DNA from: an uncultured Clostridia bacterium
GTDB taxonomy: Bacteria; Bacillota; Clostridia; Christensenellales; CAG-917
NCBI GenBank assembly: GCA_934277645.1
Contig: CAKQUX010000003.1
Span: forward strand, 72,469-136,468
Length of the DNA stretch: 64,000 nt
Direction of reading: 5' to 3'
The notes below the pieces were generated by a model. It was given only the letters and a program-made list of their open reading frames with translations, had not been told where the DNA came from and made no database searches. The position numbers and the translations under genes are program-made. Positions 8,961-18,134 of the stretch are shown here, piece after piece. Every line of letters starts with the position of its first letter. The stretch's first letter is position 1.

Positions 8961-10763
8961 ATGAGCAAAAAAGTTTTATCCACGCAAGAGGAAATCAAGA
9001 GCAAATCAAAAAACGTCAGAGTTCGTCTTCAATCGAAGTTTTACGATGAAGTCGGACAAGTTCCGCTCAGTGAATATCCTCGTCCGCAATTTGAAAGAAA
9101 CAGCTATATAAATCTTAACGGCAAATGGAAATTTGCCATGCAAAAAGCAAAAGACGGCTTTAAGGGCTATGACAAGGAAATTCTCGTTCCTTTTTCACCT
9201 GAGAGCTTATTAAGCGGTCTTGACGCAGTGATTGCGCAGCCTGACGACGTTCTTTATTATGAAAGAGAGTTCGACGTTCCGAGCGGTTTTATAAAAGGAA
9301 AGACTTTTATCAATTTCGGCGCAGTTGACTTCGAATGTCACGTTAAAATTAACGGAAAGGAAATCGGTTCGCACCGTGGCGGATATACTCCGTTTACGCT
9401 TGACGCAACCGACGCAATAGTAAGCGGCAAAAACGTCATTTCGGTTGTCGTAACTGACCCGACGGATACCGAACACCACACAAGAGCTAAACAAGCCTTG
9501 AAGAACGGCGGAATTTGGTATACGCCGCAATCGGGCATCTGGCAAACGGTTTGGATTGAAAGCGTTCCGGAAGTTTATCTTAAAGATATGACGATTATTC
9601 CTGATATTGACAATAAGACGGTCACCGTTAAAGTCGTTGCAGATAAAGACGCAACCGTCAAAGTGTTCGACGACGGAAAGGAAATCGCAAGCGGTACGTC
9701 AAAAGACGGAGTTGCCGTAATCGGACTTGAAAACTTCGAACTTTGGTCGCCTGAAAATCCTAAACTTTACGGCCTCGAAATCAAGGTCGGCGACGATGTC
9801 GTCAAGTCATATTTCGGAATGAGAAAGTTCTCGATTATGGTTGACGCAAAGGGCAAGAAGAGACTTGCTCTCAACAACAAGATTTATTATCAAACGGGAT
9901 TGCTTGACCAAGGTTATTGGTCGGACGGAATGCTTACTCCGCCAACCGATTCCGCAATGGAATATGATATTAAACTTATGAAGGATATGGGCTTCAATAT
10001 GCTTCGTAAGCACATAAAAATCGAACCGCTTCGCTGGTACTATCATTGCGATAAACTCGGAATGATAGTTTGGCAAGATATGGTTTCGGGCGGCGAGAAG
10101 TATAAGTTCTCGATAATCGGCTTGCTTCCGTTCCTCGGCTTCCACCTTAAAGACACAAAGCGCAATTATAAACGCTTCGGCAGAGCAAACGAAGAGAGCA
10201 GAAAGGAATATTACGAAGAACTCGACGTTACGTTCAATTATCTCAAAAACGTAGTTTCGCTCGGCACTTGGGTTCCGTTCAACGAAGGTTGGGGACAATT
10301 CGAAAGCGTAAAGGCAACCGAAATTTTGAAGAGCTATGACAGCACTCGTATTATCGACTCGGTAAGCGGCTGGCACGATCAAGGCAAAAACACAAGCGAC
10401 TTGAAGAGCCTTCACATTTATTTCACACCTGTTAAAGCTCCGAAAGACGACAGAGTAGTCGTGTTGTCCGAATTCGGCGGATACAGCCACAAGAAGAAAG
10501 GACACGTTTTCAGTCCTAACAAGTCGTTCGGTTACAGAATTTACAACACAGACGAAAAGCTCGCAAAGGCATTTAAGAATTTGTTTGAAAACGTATTGTA
10601 CAAGCAAGTTATAAAAGGCTTTGCCGCAAGCGTATATACACAAGTCAGCGACGTTGAAGAAGAAATCAACGGACTTATAACGTATGACCGTAAGGAAGTC
10701 AAATTCCCTATCGATATGGTCAAAGAATGCAACGCAAAACTTAAAGCAATCAAGTTTGACTGA
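8961..10763 (+). CDS. Glycoside hydrolase family 2 protein
   Basis: A 600-residue GH2 enzyme (beta-galactosidase, beta-glucuronidase or beta-mannosidase type). The N-terminal jelly-roll domain carries SYINLNGKWKF and a DFECHVKINGKEIGSHRGGYTPF block, followed by an Ig-like domain (about 195-285) and the TIM barrel. The probable acid/base is Glu442 in FNEGWG and the probable nucleophile Glu504 in LSEFGG. No signal peptide is visible, so it acts in the cytoplasm on imported oligosaccharides or glycosides. Neither a transporter nor a regulator is adjacent. Sugar specificity cannot be read from the sequence. The start follows AGGGAG but an ATG-AGA-TAA mini-frame lies between them (see findings). 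Confidence 0.9.
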   Translation: MSKKVLSTQEEIKSKSKNVRVRLQSKFYDEVGQVPLSEYPRPQFERNSYINLNGKWKFAMQKAKDGFKGYDKEILVPFSPESLLSGLDAVIAQPDDVLYYEREFDVPSGFIKGKTFINFGAVDFECHVKINGKEIGSHRGGYTPFTLDATDAIVSGKNVISVVVTDPTDTEHHTRAKQALKNGGIWYTPQSGIWQTVWIESVPEVYLKDMTIIPDIDNKTVTVKVVADKDATVKVFDDGKEIASGTSKDGVAVIGLENFELWSPENPKLYGLEIKVGDDVVKSYFGMRKFSIMVDAKGKKRLALNNKIYYQTGLLDQGYWSDGMLTPPTDSAMEYDIKLMKDMGFNMLRKHIKIEPLRWYYHCDKLGMIVWQDMVSGGEKYKFSIIGLLPFLGFHLKDTKRNYKRFGRANEESRKEYYEELDVTFNYLKNVVSLGTWVPFNEGWGQFESVKATEILKSYDSTRIIDSVSGWHDQGKNTSDLKSLHIYFTPVKAPKDDRVVVLSEFGGYSHKKKGHVFSPNKSFGYRIYNTDEKLAKAFKNLFENVLYKQVIKGFAASVYTQVSDVEEEINGLITYDRKEVKFPIDMVKECNAKLKAIKFD

Positions 10764-10832
10764 TAGCAAAAGTTTATGGACGAAAGTTCAGAAGCGTTAT
10801 TGAAATAGTGACGAATTTTAAATTTAATTATG

Positions 10833-10867
10833 AAAGGCATTTTATCGTTTGATAAAATGCCTTTTTT
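10833..10867 (+). terminator. Intrinsic terminator after GH2 gene
   Basis: Stem AAAGGCATTTTATC / GATAAAATGCCTTT with a GTTT loop and a T run. Very stable and well placed 70 bases after the stop. Confidence 0.9.
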
Positions 10868-10938
10868 AACACTTATTTAAACACCTATGTTGCTTTTGAC
10901 ATAGCTCGTTTGGATTTCGGCGTTTGATAAATTGTCTT

Positions 10939-10977
10939 TAAAAAACAAAAAATGACTTAAATAATAAGTCGTTTTTT
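10939..10977 (-). terminator. Intrinsic terminator of the ABC-2 operon
   Basis: Stem AAAAAACGACTT / AAGTCATTTTTT on the minus strand followed by T-rich sequence, about 90 bases past the permease stop. The rest of the 10764-11067 spacer holds only this and the GH2 terminator; no gene or other signal is seen. Confidence 0.75.
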
Positions 10978-11067
10978 GTTTTGATATACGTATTTAATTT
11001 TGTTTTACAAGATAACAAACAGCTATTTTAGGTTATTCGATGCATTCTAAATCAAATCGAACGAAAA

Positions 11068-12147
11068 CTATTGTTTTGTCGTCTCTTCGACCTTTTCTTC
11101 GACTTTTGTTTCAACAGTTTCGGTTGCTTTTACACTCTCTGTCGTTTCGGTCATTTCGCCTGCAACGCTATTTGCATCGTTAAGTTCGATTGAACCGTCC
11201 GGTGTATTTGCCGTCATTTGCGTCTTGTGGTGTTTTTTGAAATGAATTTGCGGAGTTTTGCCTTTAAGCAATACGTTGATTAAAACGTAAATTCCGATTA
11301 AAACGATAATCGTCAAAATGAGAACGAGATACATAGTCCAGATTTCGACTTTATGTCCGAAGAAATAAAGATTGCAGTCTACGCTGTCTTTTATGCCTTC
11401 GATAACTTCTGACGGGAAGCCTTTATCCGCCATTTCGCGATATACGCCGTTCAAAGCGTGGTTTCTTATAAGCGACGTGCCATAGGTTCCCGGTAGCAAC
11501 GAAAGGAATTTTTGAAGTCCCGTGCCGAAACTCGAAATAGGCATATATGCGCCGCAAATAAAGCCGTAAGCCGCAGAAACTATCGTGCCTACCGCCGACG
11601 CTTGTCCGTTTGTCGAAAGGAAGACGTTGACGATTGACGAAAGCGCAACGCCGAACATTGTGAGCAATATTACGTCGACCAATATGAGCATAACGTCGCC
11701 GAAGGACAAGTACCAACCGACTATTGCAAGGTATATAAAGCAAGCGAACGTTGCGGTGACGGTGATTATAAGCGTTGTAAGGAACGAGCCGACATAGTAA
11801 GCGATTGCAATCGTCGATTTTTTAGTCGGCGTAATAAGAAAGTCCTTGTTCGAGCCGTTTACTCTGTCCTGAACCATAAGAAGGTTGGAGCAGAAAGCAA
11901 CGGTTACGCAACAAACAGCAAGTATAGACGAGAAAAGCTCGCCGCCGACCGTGCCGTTTATGATTGCGTCCGAAACTTCAAATCCGTTAGGCAGGGCGCT
12001 ATTGAAACTGTCGCGGAAAACCTTTGCAAGGAACGTTGCGTAAAGGAGCAACAATATTATCGGCGCAATCAACGACGCAAAGAACATTCCTTTGTCTTTG
12101 AAGAACATTTTGATGTTTCTGACCGTTAAAGCCCAAAAAGTTTTCAT
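11068..12147 (-). CDS. ABC-2 type transporter permease with acidic C-terminal tail
   Basis: Membrane subunit of an ABC exporter of the daunorubicin-resistance/NodJ class. The 359 residues contain six predicted helices, including LIAPIILLLLYATF near residue 25 and GFICGAYMPISSF near residue 195, a typical ABC-2 membrane motif. From about residue 300 a non-membrane tail rich in Glu, Thr and Val follows, about 55 residues beyond the usual end. Its ATG overlaps the stop of the ATPase gene by four bases, so the pair is one transporter. The substrate is unknown; drug or lipid export is the family norm. Confidence 0.9.
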   Translation of the reverse strand: MKTFWALTVRNIKMFFKDKGMFFASLIAPIILLLLYATFLAKVFRDSFNSALPNGFEVSDAIINGTVGGELFSSILAVCCVTVAFCSNLLMVQDRVNGSNKDFLITPTKKSTIAIAYYVGSFLTTLIITVTATFACFIYLAIVGWYLSFGDVMLILVDVILLTMFGVALSSIVNVFLSTNGQASAVGTIVSAAYGFICGAYMPISSFGTGLQKFLSLLPGTYGTSLIRNHALNGVYREMADKGFPSEVIEGIKDSVDCNLYFFGHKVEIWTMYLVLILTIIVLIGIYVLINVLLKGKTPQIHFKKHHKTQMTANTPDGSIELNDANSVAGEMTETTESVKATETVETKVEEKVEETTKQ

Positions 12148-13055
12148 AAATTGCCTCCTTCGAGCTTTTTGCCCGTGACAGCCAAAAAGACGTCGTCCAT
12201 TTTACCCTTTGTTATTTCAAAATCGCAGAACAAGTCCTTGTGCTTTGTGACAAGCTCTCTTGCTTCGACCGTGTCTTTGACGGCAATTCTGAAAGCGTCT
12301 CTTATTTCTTCATAAGGCAAGCCGAGCGCTTTGACTCTTTCTTCGTCAACGTTGTAGACGGTTACGAAGTCGCCCGTATATTTGTTTTTTAGTTCGAGCG
12401 GTGTGCCTTCCGCAGAAATCTTACCGCTGTCCAATATGACGACGTAATCTGCGTCTGCCGCTTCTTCCATATAGTGAGTGGTCAAAAACACCGTCATGTT
12501 TTCCGTTTTGCGATAGTTCTCGATGACTTCCCAAAGTGTCTTTCTAGTTTGTGGGTCAAGTCCCGTGGTCGGTTCGTCGAGAATTAAAATTTTCGGCTTG
12601 TGTAAAATCGCACGCGCAACGTCGATACGTCTTTTTTGACCGCCCGAAAGTTTTCCGACAGTTCTCTTTAAAAGGTCTTTAAAATCGAGAAGTTCGGCAA
12701 GTTCTGCAATTCTTTCGTTTGCTTCTTTTCCGTAAATGCCGTAAAGGCTGGCTCTTGACAAAAGGTTGTCGCGGACGTTAAGCACGTTGTCCAGCACGGA
12801 ATTTTGAAATACGACGCCGAGTTCTTTGGTTATTCCTTTCATATCTTTTTCGACGTCCTTACCGTCGATAAGTACGGTGCCGCCGTCTTTGACCTGAGTG
12901 CCGCACATGATAGAAATCGTGGTGGATTTACCTGCGCCGTTTACGCCCAAAAACGCAAAGAGTTCGCCTTTTTTGACGTGAAAGGAAAGGTTGTTTACCG
13001 CATGTACGTCACCGAAATTTTTGTCGAGATTTTTGATATCAATGATGTTTTCCAT
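12144..13055 (-). CDS. ABC transporter ATP-binding protein (ABC-2 exporter, CcmA/DrrA type)
   Basis: A 303-residue ATPase driving the downstream permease. It shows Walker A GVNGAGKST, signature KLSGGQKRRIDVARAI, Walker B ILILDEPTTGLDP and the switch His in TTHYME. The C-terminal 70 residues form the accessory region common to DrrA-like ATPases. The start is supported only by AAAG at a short distance; a better GGAG is 13 bases away. First gene of a two-gene operon. No regulator next to it. Confidence 0.92.
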   Translation of the reverse strand: MENIIDIKNLDKNFGDVHAVNNLSFHVKKGELFAFLGVNGAGKSTTISIMCGTQVKDGGTVLIDGKDVEKDMKGITKELGVVFQNSVLDNVLNVRDNLLSRASLYGIYGKEANERIAELAELLDFKDLLKRTVGKLSGGQKRRIDVARAILHKPKILILDEPTTGLDPQTRKTLWEVIENYRKTENMTVFLTTHYMEEAADADYVVILDSGKISAEGTPLELKNKYTGDFVTVYNVDEERVKALGLPYEEIRDAFRIAVKDTVEARELVTKHKDLFCDFEITKGKMDDVFLAVTGKKLEGGNL

Positions 13056-13214
13056 TTTAATTTCTTTAATCTCCGTTTTCGTTTTATATGTTTTTTGTTT
13101 TTGTGCTTTGTTTTTTATACTTTATTTTAGCTTTGCATTGTTTTAACTTTGCGTGTGGTTTTAATGTTTAAACAATGTATAAACAAATTTTAACCAAACG
13201 TTAGCTTTAGACTG

Positions 13215-14096
13215 CTAATCGTTTTTTGATTGATTGTCTTCGGCTGTTTCTTCGTTTGCCGCCGTGTCTGTCGTAGCTGCCGATTCGTCCGAAGATATGG
13301 TTTCAGGCGATGCCGAGTCTTTCAGACTTTCAGCCACGGCAAGATTTAAAAGTTCTTGCTTAGCCTTTTTCTTTGCGTCGCGTTTTTGCCAAAGGAGCGC
13401 GCTGATAAAGCAAAGAACGACGCCGACGAAAATGAACGTTGACGGTTGCGCCATTCCGCCTTTGCCCAAAAGGTTAAGACCGATTGTCAAAGCAACCATA
13501 ATCATAAACGGGAAGATTGCGACTTTCGGATATTTGACAAGATATTTTCCGCCCAATGCGCCGAAAAGCGCAAACGCAACCGTGCCGAAAGCAGGTGTCA
13601 AGAATGCCGCTTGCGGCGAGTTTAATATATCGCCGAGTCCCGAAACCGCAAGAGCTATGACGCCGATTAAAATTACAACCGTTGTGACGATTGACGAAAC
13701 TGCGATTGAAATGGTGCAGGCAATTTCGTGCTCTTCCGTGCCGACCTTAGTGCCGACGATATTTACGGCGTTTACGACGCACGGAATTTTAAGGTTTGAA
13801 AGGTTGCCCGTGACAAAGGCAAGATAAGTGCCGTTTACGCCGAGCATATAACTATACGTGAATACTTCGCCTACGCCGATCGGAAGATAGTAAATCAAAA
13901 GTCCGACGCAAGTGAAGAAGAGCTTCCAGTTGAGTGTGGTTTTATAAATAATTGACATACCGACGGGAACCATGCACATAACGATTAAAGCAATCGCAGT
14001 CCAAATCTGACCTTGACGGTGCAGGTTGCGGTTTATCATTTGGCTTGCAACGTTTACGTTGCAGGTTGCCGTTAAAAACTGTTGATTTTTTTTCAT
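13215..14096 (-). CDS. Multi-pass membrane protein, partner of the DUF5058 protein
   Basis: I do not recognise a characterised family. The 293 residues show about six to seven membrane segments, with motifs PIGVGEVFTYSYMLGVNG and TYLAFVTGNLSNLKIPC near residues 75-110 and FGTVAFALFGALGGKYLV near 170-190. The last ~50 residues leave the membrane: a basic stretch QKRDAKKKAKQ, then an acidic Ser/Thr/Glu/Ala tail. It starts 9 bases after the DUF5058 stop with a GGAGGCGGAT site, so the two are expressed together and probably form a heteromeric transporter or channel. Substrate unknown. Confidence 0.75.
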   Translation of the reverse strand: MKKNQQFLTATCNVNVASQMINRNLHRQGQIWTAIALIVMCMVPVGMSIIYKTTLNWKLFFTCVGLLIYYLPIGVGEVFTYSYMLGVNGTYLAFVTGNLSNLKIPCVVNAVNIVGTKVGTEEHEIACTISIAVSSIVTTVVILIGVIALAVSGLGDILNSPQAAFLTPAFGTVAFALFGALGGKYLVKYPKVAIFPFMIMVALTIGLNLLGKGGMAQPSTFIFVGVVLCFISALLWQKRDAKKKAKQELLNLAVAESLKDSASPETISSDESAATTDTAANEETAEDNQSKND

Positions 14097-14105
14097 ATCC
14101 GCCTC

Positions 14106-14912
14106 CTACATTGCAAGGCTTACGGCAGCCTTTGTCAAAGCCGCATAAGCGTCGGGATTAAAATAACTTATGATTGCGACAACGCCCATACCTGCAATCA
14201 TCGCAAGGGCAAGCGAAAAGTTTTCAAGCCATTTTTGATTGCATTTTGTGATTAAAACGTCGAAAACAAACATAAGACCTGCCGCTACCATAACGGCGAT
14301 AAGATTGTAATAACTCGCTATATTGCCGGGCGCGCCCGTAAACTGTCCGATTGCGACCGAAATGTAAGCAAGAACCATTCCGACGAAAACCGCGCCGAAA
14401 ATCGAGTCGTCTTTTCCCGTCGTCTTTGAGGCGAGAGCGAGCATTTTAGGTTGAAATTTTCTGTAACAGAAAAGACAGAAAACAGGTCCCCAAATTATCG
14501 AAACGGTCATAACGGCGGCAATGGTGACAAACGTAGAAGCGTCGACGTTTCCGATGATTGCGGCAATACCGCTGCTTGTGCCTGTATATTGGTTTGCGAC
14601 CGTATCGACGACGAGCGTTTCGTATTGAAGAGCGCCGATGATGGAAAGTCTGATTGCAGGAAGCCCTATGCCGATTGCGCCGACTAAGGTTACTATACCG
14701 ATGAAAATGCCGATAGACGGCAAAATCGAGAACATAATGGACGATGAGACGACTTTTTTAAGTTTGCCCATATCCATATTGATTTGTTTCGCTCGTTTAA
14801 GTGATTTGACCAAATAAACGACGGATTCCGTCAATACGAAAGCAACGATAAGTCCGTAAAGGAGATACATCCAAGGGTTGTTCGTATCGACTGCAGAAAT
14901 TGCAAAGTTCAC
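14106..14912 (-). CDS. DUF5058 family membrane protein
   Basis: Hydrophobic protein of about 269 residues with around seven helices. The first ~150 residues follow the DUF5058 pattern as I remember it: a first helix, a short charged loop with KSLKRAKQ, SSSIMFSILPSIGIFIG, then GLPAIRLSIIGALQYE. Function of the family is unknown; it looks like a transporter subunit. I chose the GTG at 14912 because GGAG precedes it by eight bases; the longer frame to 14972 begins with residues unlike a membrane protein start and lacks a ribosome binding site. First gene of an operon with the 13215-14096 protein. Confidence 0.75.
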   Translation of the reverse strand: MNFAISAVDTNNPWMYLLYGLIVAFVLTESVVYLVKSLKRAKQINMDMGKLKKVVSSSIMFSILPSIGIFIGIVTLVGAIGIGLPAIRLSIIGALQYETLVVDTVANQYTGTSSGIAAIIGNVDASTFVTIAAVMTVSIIWGPVFCLFCYRKFQPKMLALASKTTGKDDSIFGAVFVGMVLAYISVAIGQFTGAPGNIASYYNLIAVMVAAGLMFVFDVLITKCNQKWLENFSLALAMIAGMGVVAIISYFNPDAYAALTKAAVSLAM

Positions 14913-15423
14913 TTTTTTTGCTCCTAAAAAATATTCAAGAAAAATTTTAACACACCTTGTCGATTTATGCAATACAATTATTCAATGTATAGTTTTTTAT
15001 ATAATAATTTATTATATATTATAAGTCGCCAATAATAGCTGCCGAACAACTTAACTTTCTTGAATGAAATTTGTATTATATCAGATGGAAAAGCCTAAAA
15101 GTCCGATGTGGGTTTATCTCTTTAACTCATAAATGAGATGATATGGCAATAACATTTTGCCAAGTAAGGCATTGTGGAAGCGGCTTGGGAAAGTGTGAGT
15201 TTTATGAGAAATAAGAATGCGAAAAACGAAAATAAGTTTAAAATGCAACAATCGGATACTAATGTCCGCTACTTGCGCTTAAATACGACAAACGGGTATA
15301 AGTGAATAAGCGCGGCGTTTGAGCTAAGGCTTGATTTAAAGAAGCCGACTAATTTCACGGCAAAATGAGCGTTAATCGTTTGCCTTAAAAAAACTTTGTG
15401 ATAGAATATTAGCGAGGCATACT
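14913..15423. other. 511-base divergent spacer upstream of the folate operon, unassigned
   Basis: Contains an AT-rich stretch next to the DUF5058 start, then about 350 bases of mixed composition with short inverted repeats (CTCAT/ATGAG at 15126-15137; GGCAA/TTGCC at 15145-15161). I compared it by eye with TPP, ZTP, THF, T-box, 6S and RNase P hallmarks and found no match. No open frame with a ribosome binding site was found. A structured folate-operon leader is possible but unproven. Confidence 0.35.
15380..15407 (+). promoter_or_regulatory. Possible promoter of the folate operon
   Basis: TTGCCT, 16-base spacer, TAGAAT, placed 17 bases before the folC start and next to its GAGG site. Moderate match only. 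Confidence 0.45.
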
Positions 15424-16671
15424 ATGAATTATAACGACGCGGTAAGTTTTATAACAGCCAAAAGCAAGTTCGGCAGTAAATTCGGACTTGACACCATAAA
15501 GAGACTACTTTCGGAAATAGGCAATCCTGAGGACAAATTGAAATTCGTGCATATCGCAGGAACAAACGGAAAAGGCTCGACGCTTTGCTATTTGTCGTCG
15601 ATTTTGATTTGCGCAGGCTATAAAGTGGGAAGTTATTCTTCACCGTCGGTGTTTTCATACAACGAACGATTTATGATAGGCATGAATCCTATCGGCGACG
15701 ACGAAGTGGCGCGTCTTCTGACAACCGTTATCGAGGCAGCGGAAAGAATAAAGCAAGAAGGCTATGAAGCAACGGCTTTTGAAATAGAGACGGCGGCGGC
15801 ATTTTTATGCTTTTTGGAAAACGGTTGCGATATATGTGTCATTGAAACGGGGCTCGGCGGAAGGCTTGACGCAACGAATGCGGTAAAAAACAAATTGCTT
15901 GCCGTCATAACGGAAATAGGGCTTGACCATTGCCAAATTTTGGGAAATGATTTAACTTCTATTGCAAAGGAAAAACTTGCCATTGCCGACGGCGTGCCGC
16001 TTTGCACGGTTATGCAAAAAAAAGAGATAATGCCGCTATTTTTAAATCATCTTATGACGTACTTTGCAATGGACTACGAGCCGCTCGAAAGCTCGCTTGA
16101 CGGACAGCTTTTTACGTTCGAGGGCGAAGATTATTTTATAAGATTGCTCGGTGACCATCAGATTCAGAATGCGTCGCTTGCCGTTCTTGCCGCAAAAGTG
16201 CTTAACGATTCGGGCGTGTTTATAAGTATGGACGCAAGGCACTTAGGACTTATCGAAGCTGTTTGGCACGGACGGTTTGAAATTATAAGAAAAAAAGACA
16301 ACGTATTCGTTCTTGACGGCGCTCACAATAAAGACGGCGCGGAAGCGCTAGCTAAGACGGTTAAGAAATATTTTGCAGGTGAAAAAGTGGGCGGAGTAGT
16401 TGCAACGTTCGCCGACAAAGATTATCACGCAACGCTGAAAGAGTTCGCATCCTGCTTCGACGAAATCAAAGCCGTCGATGCAGTCGGCGACAGGTCGCTT
16501 GATAAAAATACGCTTTATAAGGAAGCGTCGCGTCTTGTAAAGGCAAGCGTGGGAGAAAATTTATTAGACGGCATAAGCGATATGGCAAAACGCTACAAAA
16601 CGGTCGTGATTTGCGGCACGCTGTCGGTGTTAAAAGATGCAAGGAGCATAATAGACGGTTATGATAAATAA
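15424..16671 (+). CDS. folC: Folylpolyglutamate synthase / dihydrofolate synthase
   Basis: Ligates glutamate to dihydropteroate and extends folate polyglutamates. The 415 residues show the ATP loop AGTNGKGST (about 42-50), the Mur-ligase-type YSSPSV motif, VIETGLGGRLDATN (about 135-150), GDHQIQNASLA (about 235) and DGAHNKDGAEAL (about 295). Length is normal. A GAGG site lies before the ATG. It overlaps folE by 11 bases; with folE, folP and folBK it forms a folate operon. No folA or pab genes are nearby. Confidence 0.95.
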   Translation: MNYNDAVSFITAKSKFGSKFGLDTIKRLLSEIGNPEDKLKFVHIAGTNGKGSTLCYLSSILICAGYKVGSYSSPSVFSYNERFMIGMNPIGDDEVARLLTTVIEAAERIKQEGYEATAFEIETAAAFLCFLENGCDICVIETGLGGRLDATNAVKNKLLAVITEIGLDHCQILGNDLTSIAKEKLAIADGVPLCTVMQKKEIMPLFLNHLMTYFAMDYEPLESSLDGQLFTFEGEDYFIRLLGDHQIQNASLAVLAAKVLNDSGVFISMDARHLGLIEAVWHGRFEIIRKKDNVFVLDGAHNKDGAEALAKTVKKYFAGEKVGGVVATFADKDYHATLKEFASCFDEIKAVDAVGDRSLDKNTLYKEASRLVKASVGENLLDGISDMAKRYKTVVICGTLSVLKDARSIIDGYDK

Positions 16672-17212
16672 AGAGAAAATCGAAAAAGCGATAGAAATGC
16701 TTTTAGAAGCTATCGGCGAAAATCCCGAAAGAGAAGGACTTAAAGAAACGCCGAACAGAGTGGCAAGGGCTTATGAAGAGCTTTTGTCCGGTTATGAACA
16801 ATCGGCAAGCGAACATTTGTCAAAGACTTTCGATTCGCCGAGCGGAGAGCTTGTCCTTGAAAAGGATATAGCTTTTTCGTCTACTTGCGAGCATCATTTA
16901 ATGCCGTTTTTCGGCAAAGTGGCAATAGCGTATATTCCGAACGGCAAAGTTGTGGGAATTTCCAAACTCGCGCGCACGGTCGAAGTTTATGCAAAACGTC
17001 TGCAACTTCAAGAGCGAATGACAGACCAGATTTGTGAAGCGGTGTTTAAGTCGCTTGACGCAAAGGGCGTAATGGTAGTTTGCGAAGGCGAGCATACTTG
17101 TATGACTTGTCGCGGAATCAAAAAACCCGGCACGAGGGTTTTGTCGTATGCGATAAGGGGCGAAGTTGACGCCGAACTTAAAAATACGATTTTAACTTTG
17201 GTCACAAAATAG
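16661..17212 (+). CDS. folE: GTP cyclohydrolase I
   Basis: Converts GTP to dihydroneopterin triphosphate, the first step of folate synthesis. 183 residues, normal length. Zinc and active-site residues are in STCEHHLMPF (Cys and His ligands, about 72-80) and CMTCRGI (second Cys, about 145). PNGKVVGISKLAR and TVEVYAKRLQLQERMT are typical of the type IA enzyme. Its start lies inside the end of folC; an AGGAG is 13 bases away, so translation probably depends on coupling to folC. Confidence 0.95.
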   Translation: MINKEKIEKAIEMLLEAIGENPEREGLKETPNRVARAYEELLSGYEQSASEHLSKTFDSPSGELVLEKDIAFSSTCEHHLMPFFGKVAIAYIPNGKVVGISKLARTVEVYAKRLQLQERMTDQICEAVFKSLDAKGVMVVCEGEHTCMTCRGIKKPGTRVLSYAIRGEVDAELKNTILTLVTK

Positions 17213-17351
17213 TTTCGGTTGAACAAACGTTTAAAAGCCATTTGCGAAATGCAAAATAACCAAACGAAAACAATTAAACGCAAGACAATTAAACAAAAGC
17301 GATTAAACGAAAAATATCGAAAAGAAATAAAAACAAAAGTACAACGACTAT

Positions 17352-18134
17352 ATGAATATTAAAGGCATAGATTTTTCAAACGGGTCGCATATAATGGCGA
17401 TTGTAAATTTAACGCCCGACAGTTTCTTTTCAGGAAGTCGAGCGACGGCAGACAATGTTTTTAACGTCATAGAAAAGGCGATTGAAGACGGCGCGGAAAT
17501 GATTGACTTAGGTGCTATGAGTACTCGTCCTAATCACATAGTGATATCTGCCGAAGAAGAGATAAAAAGACTTAAACCGCTTGGCGAAATAGTGAAAAGG
17601 TTTAACGTTCCGATCTCGGTCGATACGGATAAACCCGAAGTTGCCGAATATGCATTAAACTGCGGTGCGGATATGATAAACGACGTCTGGGGACTTATGC
17701 ACGAGGGTATGGCAAGAACAGTTGCGGCGCACGACGCGGCGGTCTGCATTATGCACAACCAAAACGGCACCGAGTATCGCGATTTGTTCGGCGATATAGA
17801 TAAGTTTTTTGAAAGGCAAATCGAAGTAGCCTTAAAAGCGGGCATATCGAAAGATAAAATTTGCCTTGACGCCGGCATAGGTTTTGGGAAAACCAAGGAA
17901 CAAAACTTTGAAGTTTTGAACGGATATGAGCATTTTCACAAATTCGGTTATCCGCTCTTAATCGGAGTTTCGAGAAAATCTATGTTCGGCGGCGACGTAA
18001 GCGAAAGACTTAAACCTACGCTCGAGGCAACCGAACTTGCCGTTCGCAAGGGAATAAATATCATAAGAATACACGATGTTGCCGAAAACGTTGCGGCAAA
18101 GGAGAGAGCGATTGCAAGGCTCGATAAAAATTGA
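17352..18134 (+). CDS. folP: Dihydropteroate synthase
   Basis: Joins hydroxymethyl-dihydropterin pyrophosphate and p-aminobenzoate; the target of sulfonamides. 260 residues. IVNLTPDSFFSG near residue 18 (usual form NVTPDSF), MIDLGAMSTRP near 60, DTDKPEVAEYAL, DMINDVWG, DAGIGFGKT and IGVSRKSMFG are the family signatures in order. The 139 bases after folE are A-rich and contain no strong terminator. No clear ribosome binding site precedes the ATG. The gene overlaps folBK. Confidence 0.93.
   Translation: MNIKGIDFSNGSHIMAIVNLTPDSFFSGSRATADNVFNVIEKAIEDGAEMIDLGAMSTRPNHIVISAEEEIKRLKPLGEIVKRFNVPISVDTDKPEVAEYALNCGADMINDVWGLMHEGMARTVAAHDAAVCIMHNQNGTEYRDLFGDIDKFFERQIEVALKAGISKDKICLDAGIGFGKTKEQNFEVLNGYEHFHKFGYPLLIGVSRKSMFGGDVSERLKPTLEATELAVRKGINIIRIHDVAENVAAKERAIARLDKN

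Noticed and set aside
9807..10769. A 320-codon open frame antisense to the GH2 gene, and similar long antisense frames over clpB (46657-47559) and metG (32007-32921)
   Set aside because: Their translations are Cys/Phe/Arg-rich without family motifs, and the sense frames are clear enzymes. The openness follows from the codon use of the sense genes.
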